Assembly: GCF_947499945.1 (NCBI RefSeq)
Contig: NZ_CANMQD010000007.1
Location: 42,972 to 106,971, forward strand
Source: an uncultured Sulfitobacter sp.
Lineage (GTDB): Bacteria > Pseudomonadota > Alphaproteobacteria > Rhodobacterales > Rhodobacteraceae
Direction: 5' to 3'
DNA: 64,000 nt
Below are positions 26,920 to 34,986 of the stretch, piece by piece. The position numbers and the translations under genes are program-made. Positions within the stretch are counted from its first letter, which is position 1. Every line of letters starts with the position of its first letter. The notes beneath the pieces are model-generated. The model saw nothing but the letters and a program-made list of their open reading frames with translations, had not been told where the DNA came from and ran no database searches.

Positions 26920-28104
26920 ATGACAAATGACGTCGTAATCTTGGATGGAGTGCGCACCGCGATCGGCACATTTGGTGGATCTCTAGCAGGGTATACGCCC
27001 ACTGCACTCGCGGCGGCTGTTTCAAAAGAAGCAATCGCTCGCAGTGATGTTGATCCAAAACAGATTGGCCACGCGGTCTTTGGGCATGTAATCAATACAG
27101 AGGGCCGCGACATGTATCTGGCGCGGGTGGCCGCTGTAGAGGCTGGCGTGCCTAACGAAGCACCTGCCCTGACTGTAAACCGCCTTTGCGGATCAGGAGC
27201 GCAGGCCATTGTTTCATCTGCGCAACACATCATGTTAGGGGATGTCGATTTCGCTCTGGCAGGTGGTGCCGAATGCATGTCGCGTTCGCCATTCTCCAGC
27301 AATGCACCGCGCTTTGGCCAGAAAATGGGTGATCTTTCGATGACCGACATGATGATTGCGGCATTGAGCGATCCATTCGGGGGCGGCCACATGGGTGTCA
27401 CAGCCGAAAACGTCGCTGATGAGCATCAGATTTCACGCGATGATCAGGATGCTTTTGCCGCGGAAAGCCAGCGTCGCGCCGCGCACGCCATTGCCGAAGG
27501 TCGCTTCAAAAGCCAGATCTTGCCCTTGGAGATCAAGGTGCGCCGGGAAACCATTGCGTTTGATACGGACGAGCACGGAAAGGCCTCAACCACAATTGAA
27601 AGTTTGGGAAAACTTCGCGCCGCTTTTAGAAAGGACGGTTCGGTCACAGCTGGTAACTCATCGGGATTGAATGACGGTGCAGCGGCAGTTGTCTTGGCCT
27701 CTGCCAATGCGGCGGAGAAAGCAGGTCTGAAACCCCGCGCGCGTCTTTTGGGCTATGCACACGCCGGCGTGCGCCCAGAGGTCATGGGTATCGGTCCGGT
27801 TCCAGCGGTTACTAAGTTGCTGAACAAGCTGGGAATGCAACCTGGCGATTTCGATGTGATCGAATCAAACGAAGCTTTTGCCGCTCAGGCCTGTGCGGTG
27901 AATAAGGAACTCGGCTTTGATGTTGCCAAGGTGAACCCTAATGGGGGCGCTATCGCTCTTGGGCACCCAATTGGCGCAACCGGTGCTATCATCACCATCA
28001 AAGCGTTGAATGAATTGGAACGCACGGGTGGTAAACTTGCTCTTGTGACCATGTGTATTGGCGGCGGGCAGGGCATCGCCTTGGCAATTGAAAGAATGAA
28101 CTAG
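26920..28104 (+). CDS. Acetyl-CoA C-acyltransferase (beta-ketothiolase)
   Basis: 394 residues. Active-site Cys90 in LTVNRLCGSGAQA, His in GGAIALGHPIGATGA and the second Cys in CIGGGQG are all present. It cleaves 3-oxoacyl-CoA to acetyl-CoA plus a shortened acyl-CoA, or condenses two acetyl-CoA for PHA synthesis. Upstream and downstream genes support either direction. No 3-hydroxyacyl-CoA dehydrogenase or PhaB-type reductase is in the window, so the pathway must borrow that step from elsewhere. Confidence 0.94.
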   Translation: MTNDVVILDGVRTAIGTFGGSLAGYTPTALAAAVSKEAIARSDVDPKQIGHAVFGHVINTEGRDMYLARVAAVEAGVPNEAPALTVNRLCGSGAQAIVSSAQHIMLGDVDFALAGGAECMSRSPFSSNAPRFGQKMGDLSMTDMMIAALSDPFGGGHMGVTAENVADEHQISRDDQDAFAAESQRRAAHAIAEGRFKSQILPLEIKVRRETIAFDTDEHGKASTTIESLGKLRAAFRKDGSVTAGNSSGLNDGAAAVVLASANAAEKAGLKPRARLLGYAHAGVRPEVMGIGPVPAVTKLLNKLGMQPGDFDVIESNEAFAAQACAVNKELGFDVAKVNPNGGAIALGHPIGATGAIITIKALNELERTGGKLALVTMCIGGGQGIALAIERMN

Positions 28105-28247
28105 CTTCCCGCGAACCTTGGCGCACAGTTCTTTGGACTAGTAGGTTTCTGCTTGAACTGGGTGGGGCAAAGCCGTCTCAACTGTGCGGCTTTTGAATAG
28201 CATAAACAGCCGACAAGTAAATGAAACCAACTGCTAGGAGATACGAC

Positions 28248-28685
28248 ATGGCTAAGAAAGAAACACCCGATCCTTTCAAGGAATTCATGCAAATGTTCGA
28301 CCCCGCCAATCTTAGTAAGGCCTTTGACCCCATGGCGATGATGGAAAAGTTTGGCGTCAGCACCGGCAACGTAGATCCGCAAGACACGATTCAGAAAGCA
28401 AAAGGTCAGTTCGATGCGATGGCGAAGGCGAACGAGGCCGCCGCACAGTCTTATCGTGATCTGATGGAAAAGCAGATGAAGATTTTTCAGGATTTGACGA
28501 CCGAGGCTGTGGCTCAGGCAAAATCAGGTACACCTCAAGACGTATCCGCCAACTATCAACAAGCGGTCAAACGCGCCCTCGAAATAATGACTGAAATGTC
28601 CGAAGCGGCGCGAAGCGCCAACGATCAGGCCTATGACGCAATAATGGATCAGGTGGACGCGGCAATGAAAGAGCTGAAGTCGTAA
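28248..28685 (+). CDS. Phasin-like PHA granule protein
   Basis: 145 residues from the ATG at 28248 (AGGAG upstream; an in-frame ATG at 28221 is less well placed). The sequence is helical and amphipathic with a Met/Phe-rich N-terminal part (DPFKEFMQMFDPANLSKAF) and heptad-like Ala/Gln segments, and it lacks cysteines, as phasins do. Phasins coat PHA granules. Its place two genes before phaC supports this. Family assignment rests on composition and context more than on a sharp motif. Confidence 0.75.
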   Translation: MAKKETPDPFKEFMQMFDPANLSKAFDPMAMMEKFGVSTGNVDPQDTIQKAKGQFDAMAKANEAAAQSYRDLMEKQMKIFQDLTTEAVAQAKSGTPQDVSANYQQAVKRALEIMTEMSEAARSANDQAYDAIMDQVDAAMKELKS

Positions 28686-28730
28686 AGGCACTGAATCTGT
28701 ACAGGGTGCCAAAACCTAGGGAGCTTTGAA

Positions 28731-29387
28731 ATGACAAATTTGATCCTGTTAGGGCCACCCGGCGCAGGGAAGGGCACACAGGCGCGCATGTTGACAGAAA
28801 GCGTGGGCCTGCTTCAGCTTTCTACCGGCGACTTGCTACGTGAGGCCGTTGCCAAAGGTACGAAAGCAGGGGAGGCTGCGAAGCAAGTGATGGAAGCCGG
28901 CGATCTGGTCTCAAACGAGATTGTCATTGCGATTGTCAATGACCGGCTGGATCTTCCCGATGTGGAAGCTGGTGTGATTTTCGATGGCTTTCCCCGCACC
29001 GTGGTTCAGGCTGAGGCGCTTGATAAACTCCTTAAAGCAAAAGCAATGAAACTCGACTTCGTTGTTTCTTTAGATGTTCAGGATGCTGCCATGATTGAGC
29101 GGATATCTGGTCGCTATACATGTGCGGGTTGTGGCGAAGGATACCATGATACTAAAAAAGTGCCCGCAAATGTCGACATCTGCGACAGCTGTGGTGAATC
29201 AAATTTCAAGCGTCGGGCCGATGACAACGCAGCGACTGTCGCTGAACGGCTCAAAGCCTATCATGCCGAGACAGCGCCACTCATAGAGTATTACCGAAAT
29301 AAGGGTCTGCTTTTTCGCATAGATGCGATGGGAGATATCGTTGCCATCAGCGACCAGCTGAAAGAGCTAGTCAGCAAAACTAACTGA
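28731..29387 (+). CDS. adk: Adenylate kinase, zinc-LID type
   Basis: 218 residues. P-loop GPPGAGKGTQ (8-17), NMP-binding region with DGFPRT (85-90) and a LID carrying four cysteines (131, 134, 151, 154) that would bind zinc. It converts ATP plus AMP to 2 ADP. It lies between the phasin and phaC genes, not in a ribosomal-protein operon where alphaproteobacterial adk is normally found, so it is probably a second copy. The acyl-CoA ligase of the same block produces AMP, which this enzyme could recycle. Confidence 0.93.
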   Translation: MTNLILLGPPGAGKGTQARMLTESVGLLQLSTGDLLREAVAKGTKAGEAAKQVMEAGDLVSNEIVIAIVNDRLDLPDVEAGVIFDGFPRTVVQAEALDKLLKAKAMKLDFVVSLDVQDAAMIERISGRYTCAGCGEGYHDTKKVPANVDICDSCGESNFKRRADDNAATVAERLKAYHAETAPLIEYYRNKGLLFRIDAMGDIVAISDQLKELVSKTN

Positions 29388-29400
29388 GGGAATCCAAGAA

Positions 29401-31176
29401 ATGCAAGACGATGCCACATCTGCCCAAACCACGGACATTGCCGAACAGACAGAGCGGCTTGCACGTCTGACCAACCGCGCCATGATGGCCAGCGCCCAGA
29501 TGCAGGGCCATGCGATCAAGCAGGCCTCGGGGTCTGAATATGCACTGATGGATGCGGGCACTTTGGCAAAGGCCTATGGCACCTTCTGGTCAGATATGAT
29601 CTCGGACCCAAGCAAATTGATGGACATCCAGCAGACCGTCGGCACCGAGATGATGGCTGCATGGCAGTCTATGTTTGGTTTGTCCTCGGATGAACCCGTC
29701 AAAGACAAGCGGTTCAAAGATGAAAGCTGGTCCGACGATCCGATTTCTCGCAGCTACCGTGACGTTTTCCTGGCCTTCGATCGCGCCAGCAACAGCCTGC
29801 TAGAGCGTTTGCCAGACGGGTCCAAAGACCACCAGCGGGTCAGTTTCTACACCCGTCAGATGATCAGTGCCCTGTCACCCAGCAACTATTTGGCAACCAA
29901 TCCCGCTGCACGCAAGGCGCTGATGGACACCCAAGGCGAAAGCCTGTTGGCGGGTCTTGAGAACCTCTTGACCGATCTGGAACGCGGCGAAGGGCGGCTT
30001 GCGGTTGCGACCAATGACGACACCGCATTTGAGGTTGGTGTTGATCTGGCCACCACCGCAGGGCAGGTGGTTTTCCAGAATGATCTGATGCAGTTGATCC
30101 AATACGCGCCCACCACCAAAGAACAACATGCAACACCAATTCTGTTTGTGCCTTCATGGATAAACAAGTTCTATATCCTCGATATGAAACCAGAGAACAG
30201 CCTGATCCGCTATATGCTGGATCAAGGGCATTCAGTTTTTGTGGTCTCGTGGGTCAACCCCACCCGCGAACATTCCGAGAAAGATTTTGCCGCTTATATG
30301 ACCGAAGGTCCGTTGGCCGCATTGGACGTGATCCGTAACATCACGGGCGAGGAAAAGGCCAATATCCTTGGCTTCTGCATCGGCGGTATTTTGGTGACGG
30401 CGATGCTTGCTTATTTGGCTGCCAAGGGTGATGACCGCATCGCCTCGGCCACCACATTGGCTACGATGGTCGACTTCGAAAACGTCGGTGAGATTGGCGT
30501 GTTTGTTGACGATGACCGTTTGGCAAGCATGCGCGTCACCATGGCCGAAAAGGGCTACCTAGACGCGCATCACCTGCAGGACATGTTTTCGATGCTGCGC
30601 GAAAAAGACCTGATCTGGTCCTTTGTTGAGGCAAACTATCTGCGCGGACAAAAGCCGCCAGCTTTTGATCTGTTGTCATGGAATTCGGATTCCACACGCC
30701 TGCCATCTGCAATGCTGTTGTGGTATCTTGAGGAAGTTTACCTGCAGAACGGGTTGCGCAAACCCGGTGCGTTGGAGATGAACGGCGTCAAAATTGACAT
30801 CACCAAGATCAAAACGCCAACATTCATTCTGGCCACTACCGAGGACCACATCGCGCCGTGGCGCTCGATCTATCCCGCAACGGAGTTTTTTGGCGGCGAA
30901 GTCGAATTTGTCCTTGGCGGATCTGGACATATTGCAGGCGTGATCAACCCGCCGAACGAGCGTATGAAATACGGCTACCGTACGAGTGACAGTTACCCAG
31001 CTTCACCGGATGAATTTCTCGCACAGGCAGAGCAGCACAAAGGATCATGGTGGCCTCATTGGGACAAATGGTTGAGAGCAAAAGAGACCAAGAAGGTGCC
31101 TGCTCGCAAACTTGCGACCAAAGGCAAGTATAAAGCTATCGAAGCGGCACCGGGTTCATACGTCAAAGCAACTTAG
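29401..31176 (+). CDS. phaC: Class I poly(3-hydroxyalkanoate) synthase
   Basis: 591 residues, the normal class I length. The lipase-like box GFCIGG contains the catalytic Cys326; Asp in TTEDHIAPW and His in GSGHIAGVINPP complete the triad. It polymerises (R)-3-hydroxyacyl-CoA into PHA at granule surfaces. It ends the 17-kb plus-strand block. Downstream, where phaP and phaR usually follow in Rhodobacterales, there is only an insertion-sequence scar. Confidence 0.95.
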   Translation: MQDDATSAQTTDIAEQTERLARLTNRAMMASAQMQGHAIKQASGSEYALMDAGTLAKAYGTFWSDMISDPSKLMDIQQTVGTEMMAAWQSMFGLSSDEPVKDKRFKDESWSDDPISRSYRDVFLAFDRASNSLLERLPDGSKDHQRVSFYTRQMISALSPSNYLATNPAARKALMDTQGESLLAGLENLLTDLERGEGRLAVATNDDTAFEVGVDLATTAGQVVFQNDLMQLIQYAPTTKEQHATPILFVPSWINKFYILDMKPENSLIRYMLDQGHSVFVVSWVNPTREHSEKDFAAYMTEGPLAALDVIRNITGEEKANILGFCIGGILVTAMLAYLAAKGDDRIASATTLATMVDFENVGEIGVFVDDDRLASMRVTMAEKGYLDAHHLQDMFSMLREKDLIWSFVEANYLRGQKPPAFDLLSWNSDSTRLPSAMLLWYLEEVYLQNGLRKPGALEMNGVKIDITKIKTPTFILATTEDHIAPWRSIYPATEFFGGEVEFVLGGSGHIAGVINPPNERMKYGYRTSDSYPASPDEFLAQAEQHKGSWWPHWDKWLRAKETKKVPARKLATKGKYKAIEAAPGSYVKAT

Positions 31177-31349
31177 GTCCGAAATGGATGGAAAGGTTGT
31201 GTCGCAAACTTTGTCTGTGTTTGAGGACGCCCATTTACAGGGCATAATTCGTAACCGCTCCATTGGCACTGCCTGCCTGAAGATGGGTTTTTGATCTAAG
31301 ACAAGTGTTTAATGACGTCTTTAGCGACGTCTCTTATGCGGGGTCTGCG

Positions 31350-31760
31350 ATGTGTGGCGAAATTCTTGGAGTGGAGCGGCGGCGCTTCTGGCATGACGAC
31401 GAAAAGCTCGAGATTGTCATGTCGGTTGGCGTCGGTGGAGCGAGAGTGACTTAGGTGGTGCAGCGCCATGAGATCATGCGACAACAGATTTACGCATGGC
31501 GGCACGGCCTGAAGAAAAAAGGTCTTTGGTCGCCTGATGCAGGGGCTCTAAAACATGCGCGGCACGTGGTTTACGCTGACGACTTAGACATATCAAATGA
31601 TGAGAGTTTTGACCGCCTCGGCGCAAGTTGCCGGATATGCGAGCAACAAGACTGTTTCCACCGATCCGTGCCTCCAATAGGCAAAGAAATAGCAATTGAC
31701 CAGCATAAGCGTGGTAGGCCCCATTCAAAATTAACTGAATGCTACGACTGGATAGTGTGA
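31350..31760 (+). pseudogene. Chimeric remnant: IS66-type OrfA fragment joined to the C-terminus of an acyl-CoA-responsive XRE regulator
   Basis: From 31350 the frame reads VERRRFWHDDEKLEIVMSVG, then an in-frame TAG at 31452, then QRHEIMRQQIYAWRHGLKKK: this is the start of an IS66-family OrfA with a nonsense mutation. At about 31549 the similarity stops and the frame continues into HVVYADDLDIS and LGASCRICEQQDCFHRSVPP, the Cys-containing C-terminal domain of short-chain fatty acyl regulators (ScfR/DUF2083, with N-terminal XRE domain missing). The two pieces are joined in frame. This shows that an IS66 element entered a regulator gene next to phaC/phaZ and that sequence was later deleted. Function is unlikely. 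Confidence 0.75.
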
Positions 31761-31768
31761 ACTTAGTT

Positions 31769-32998
31769 TTATGTGTTTGCTGCGATAAAATCCAGCACAA
31801 GTGGGCGAATGTTGTTGCGCCAGCTTTTACCGGCAAAAATGCCATAGTGACCTGCACCCGGCTCGAGATGGAACGCTTTTTTGCTGTCGGGCAGGCCAGT
31901 TAACAGATCGAGGGCAGCCAAGCACTGGCCTGGGGCAGAAATATCATCTTTTTCACCTTCTACAATTTTGACGGCGACAGTTGTGATCTCTGATATGTCG
32001 ACCTTACGACCAGCGACCTCAAAATCATTGCGTGCAATATCGCGGTCTTTGAAAACTCGTTTCACTGTAGACAGATAGAATTCGGCAGGCATATCCATCA
32101 CTGCGAGATATTCATCGTAGAAATCGTTGTGACGATCATGTTCTGATGCGTCACCACTCGCTACTCGTGAAATTTCGTTCTTGAAGGCCGTCGCGTGAGT
32201 GTCTCTGTTCATCGCGATAAAAGACGCCAGCTGCAGTAGGCCCGGATATACTTTGCGGCCAACACCCTTGTTTTTGAAACCAACGCGTTGAATCATGCTT
32301 TGTTCAAGCTGGCCCATTGTTACAGAACGGCCAAAGTCAGTTACTTCGGTTGGGTTGGCATCGGGGTCGACGGGACCACCAATCAATGTCAGAGACCGCG
32401 GTTGTGCTTTGGGATCCTCCGCGGCCAAATATGCTGTGGCGGCCAATGCCAATGGCACGGGTTGGCAAACTGCTATAACGTGGGTGTCAGGGCCAAGTTC
32501 GCGCATAAAGTCGACAAGATATAGGGTATAGTCTTCGACGTCGAATTTGCCTGCGCTTACAGGAATATCGCGGGCGTTGTGCCAGTCAGTTGTATAAACT
32601 TCGCAATCTGGTAGCAGGCTGATCACTGTTTTGCGCATAAGTGTCGCGTAGTGGCCTGACATAGGTGCCACTAAGAGGACCTTTGGCTTCACAGCGGTGC
32701 GGTTTTCTACAGAAAAATGGATCAGATTTCCGAACGGACGTTCGACAACAGTCTTGATTGTCACAATGCGATCTTGGCCGTTTTCATTTGTGAAAGGTGG
32801 AATATTCCAGTCAGGTTTCACAACCATGCGGCCAAACGTTCGTTCTGTCACTTCGCCCCACGCTTTGATCATGTTGATTACAGGATTTGAGCCGAATGCC
32901 ATCATAGGGTGGTTGGCCCAAGAATGTGCCGTAGCGCCCAACCATTGGTTTGCGTTGCGGCTTGTTTCCATTAGGTCGTATGCCACCATGTGCTTCAT
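31769..32998 (-). CDS. phaZ: Intracellular polyhydroxyalkanoate depolymerase
   Basis: 409 residues, start ATG at 32998 with AGGAG upstream. VLLVAPMSGHYATLMR, the catalytic Cys178 box AVCQPVPLAL and the C-terminal GAGHYGIFAGKSWRN are conserved features of Ralstonia-type intracellular PhaZ enzymes. It mobilises stored PHA. It is convergent with phaC across the IS66 scar, whereas roseobacters commonly have phaZ divergent from phaC; an IS110 remnant lies upstream. A TGC-rich inverted repeat at 33131-33164 sits in its promoter region. Confidence 0.93.
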   Translation of the reverse strand: MKHMVAYDLMETSRNANQWLGATAHSWANHPMMAFGSNPVINMIKAWGEVTERTFGRMVVKPDWNIPPFTNENGQDRIVTIKTVVERPFGNLIHFSVENRTAVKPKVLLVAPMSGHYATLMRKTVISLLPDCEVYTTDWHNARDIPVSAGKFDVEDYTLYLVDFMRELGPDTHVIAVCQPVPLALAATAYLAAEDPKAQPRSLTLIGGPVDPDANPTEVTDFGRSVTMGQLEQSMIQRVGFKNKGVGRKVYPGLLQLASFIAMNRDTHATAFKNEISRVASGDASEHDRHNDFYDEYLAVMDMPAEFYLSTVKRVFKDRDIARNDFEVAGRKVDISEITTVAVKIVEGEKDDISAPGQCLAALDLLTGLPDSKKAFHLEPGAGHYGIFAGKSWRNNIRPLVLDFIAANT

Positions 32999-33130
32999 TT
33001 TCTAATCTCCTGACGGCATGCGTTATATCCCAAACACATCCACACATGGTTTGGCGCGAGAGTCGTAGCCTAATATCCAACAACAATGAATCGGACTACG
33101 AACTTGCTTACGTACGACTTAACACACATA

Positions 33131-33164
33131 TGCTGCAGCGCAACATAAAAATGCTGCACTGCAG
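33131..33164. promoter_or_regulatory. TGC-rich repeats upstream of phaZ, candidate PhaR operator
   Basis: TGCTGCAGCGCA (33131-33142) and CTGC-ACT-GCAG (33154-33164) lie about 135-165 bases upstream of phaZ. The second fits the CTGC-N3-GCAG pattern reported for the PHA-responsive repressor PhaR in Paracoccus. No phaR gene is in the window. Confidence 0.45.
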
Positions 33165-33167
33165 CGT

Positions 33168-33893
33168 GCCGTTGAACAACAAGCTCAGGCTGTCATGTTC
33201 CGAAGCCGTGATCCTTATCTGCGACAGCGCACGCAACTGATCAATGCGATGCATGGAGATCTCGCTGAGTACAGCGTCCTGCTGCCAACCTCCCGAGCGA
33301 GTGTGGCGCGAATGGTTGCCGCCGTTAGAGATCGTTCCGAAGACTTGCCAGCACCGGTCTTCGAGATGGCTCTGCTCATGGTAGAGGATATCGAACAGTT
33401 TACGAACAAGGTGGCAACGATTGATAAGACTTTGAAAAAAATTGCTCAGGGATCGCCGGAAGCAAAACGCTTGCGAACTATGCCAGGCGTGGGTCCGATA
33501 ACGGCAGTCGCAATCGAAGCCTTTTGCCCACCGGCCAAAAGTTTCAACCGTGGCCGTGGTTTTGCGGCTTGGCTTGGGCTTGCACCACGTCAGAATTCGA
33601 CCGGCGGCAAAGATCGCTTGGGGCGGATTACTAAGATGGGGCAGCGTGACATCCGACGATTGCTCGTGACGGGCGCCCCTCTCATGGATGTAAGAACATG
33701 CACTGCCGGGCAGTGAATGTCCGTGATCAGCGCGTCCGAGCGAAAAGATCGTTGCGATGATCCGTGGCTAGCCAATATGCTGAAGAAGAAACCACGCATG
33801 TTGGTTGCAGTGGCGCTTGCACATCGGATGGCGCGCCAGCTGTGGGCCATGATGGTGACAGAGAAGAATTACGAAATTCGAGCGGCCGTGTAA
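33168..33893 (+). pseudogene. IS110-family transposase, 5'-truncated and interrupted
   Basis: The frame opens without a start as VEQQAQAVMFRSRD and continues with RTMPGVGPITAVAIEAF and AAWLGLAPRQNSTGGKDRLG, the C-terminal transposase-20 domain of IS110 enzymes. The N-terminal DEDD catalytic half is missing. After RRLLVTGA a short extra segment of 13 codons ends in TGA (33714), after which the same frame resumes at 33717 with MSVIS and DDPWLANMLKKKPRMLVAVALAHRMA, the normal enzyme end. Truncation and the inserted stop make it non-functional. Confidence 0.85.
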
Positions 33894-34170
33894 GTTAACG
33901 GCATCGGATACCGGCAGGACTGAGAGGAGAGCGGAAAGTTACGGAACACGGATCAAGAGATTGACTCGGAACACCCAGAATAAGCGTCTGGCCATCGACT
34001 AGGCCGTGTAATTGATTGGGGCCCGGATCGCGTATCTCCATAAAGGCCCGCCGCCATGTGTCGCGGCAACTACGAGGCCGGACACCTGACTGCACCGATC
34101 AGTGGTTCCAAGACCGACCGATACTCAACTCAGCCCCGGGGCATCCACACCCGCTTATGTTACCGCCATG
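33168..34170 (+). mobile_element. IS110-family element remnant including 3' non-coding end
   Basis: The transposase fragment is followed by about 280 bases without a gene (33894-34170) that resemble the long downstream non-coding end typical of IS110 elements (conserved-looking words such as CGTATCTCCATAAAGGCC). The left end is missing. Exact right boundary is uncertain; nothing else is seen before the cytochrome gene. Confidence 0.6.
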
Positions 34171-34237
34171 GTCTCCAAAAGTGAAAAAGGTCCAAGCGCA
34201 TCTCACAGACTTCTCCACTGCATTTGCAGCTCATAGA

Positions 34238-34639
34238 CTAATCGTCTTTGACGTCACTTTCAAAAGTCTGCAGGTAAGCAAGCAAATCATCGATGTCTTT
34301 TTCTTTTCGCAGACCCGAAAACGACATCTTGGTTTTGGGCAAGAAATCCCTCGGTTTCGTCAGAAACGCGGTCAGGGCCTCTTGGTTCCACACCAACCCG
34401 TCTTCTGCGGCGGCCTTCAAGGCGTCCGAATAGCCAAAATCAGGGTCAATACCAGCGGGTGCGTCTATGATGCCGGTCAAGATGGGGCCGGTACGGGACT
34501 TGGCCCCTTCGCCGATCTGGTGGCAAGCTTTGCATTTCTTGAATACGCGCTCGCCTTTCTTGCTGTCCCCGTCAGCACTTGCGAGTGACGTGCCTAGACC
34601 AAAGATCAAGGCCGCGTAGAACCATTTCCGAATAAACAT
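34238..34639 (-). CDS. Class I c-type cytochrome of the PQQ-dehydrogenase island
   Basis: 133 residues from the ATG at 34639 (AGGAG upstream). A signal peptide (FYAALIFGLGTSLASA) precedes one heme site CKACH (Cys36, Cys39, His40); the axial Met is in PKTKMSFSGL. The size and GPILTGIIDAPAG segment resemble cytochrome c2/c550 proteins. It is divergent from pqqA and shares a promoter region with a striking inverted repeat, so it is likely a periplasmic electron acceptor for the quinoprotein dehydrogenase. Confidence 0.9.
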   Translation of the reverse strand: MFIRKWFYAALIFGLGTSLASADGDSKKGERVFKKCKACHQIGEGAKSRTGPILTGIIDAPAGIDPDFGYSDALKAAAEDGLVWNQEALTAFLTKPRDFLPKTKMSFSGLRKEKDIDDLLAYLQTFESDVKDD

Positions 34640-34707
34640 ACAGTGCTCCTTGAACTGAAGAGTTGGGTGAGCTTTACTAGGCTTTGAGACGCGTGGAACC
34701 AATTGGA

Positions 34708-34728
34708 CTTTGGTCGTTTCGACCAAAG
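34708..34728. promoter_or_regulatory. Perfect inverted repeat in the cytochrome c / pqqA promoter region
   Basis: Arms CTTTGGTCG and CGACCAAAG are separated by TTT. Two further half sites with TTGGTCT lie at 34761 and 34782, 21 bases apart. Related sequence occurs upstream of pedF (50616-50653) and in other gaps of the island, suggesting one regulator. Confidence 0.6.
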
Positions 34729-34858
34729 CAGTAGGGTCAGAACCTTCTGACTTTGCATCGTTGGTCTGGTGGACTTGTACCTTGGTCTCATAGACTCGAG
34801 ACTGTAATCGCCCGAAACTGTTACGGGTAAAGCAACTGATTTTTTGGGAGGAAAACTC

Positions 34859-34963
34859 ATGGCATGGTCAAAACCAATCATTCGTGAAATCGAATGTGGC
34901 ATGGAAATCAACATGTATGGTCCGGACGGCGATCGTAATCCAGACGACGGCGATCTGTTTTAA
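34859..34963 (+). CDS. pqqA: PqqA, peptide precursor of pyrroloquinoline quinone
   Basis: A 34-residue peptide with a strong GGGAGG start site. It contains CGMEINMYGP: Glu16 and Tyr20 with three residues between, exactly the pair that PqqE cross-links and that become the PQQ skeleton. It lies 23 bases before pqqB and heads the pqqABCDE operon. Despite its small size the motif and position leave little doubt. Confidence 0.95.
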   Translation: MAWSKPIIREIECGMEINMYGPDGDRNPDDGDLF

Positions 34964-34986
34964 AAACACTGCGTGCGGGGTTCGCA

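Noticed and set aside
31455..31760. A stand-alone 101-residue protein gene
   Set aside because: Its first third is an IS66 OrfA fragment and the rest is the tail of a regulator; it is a chimeric remnant.
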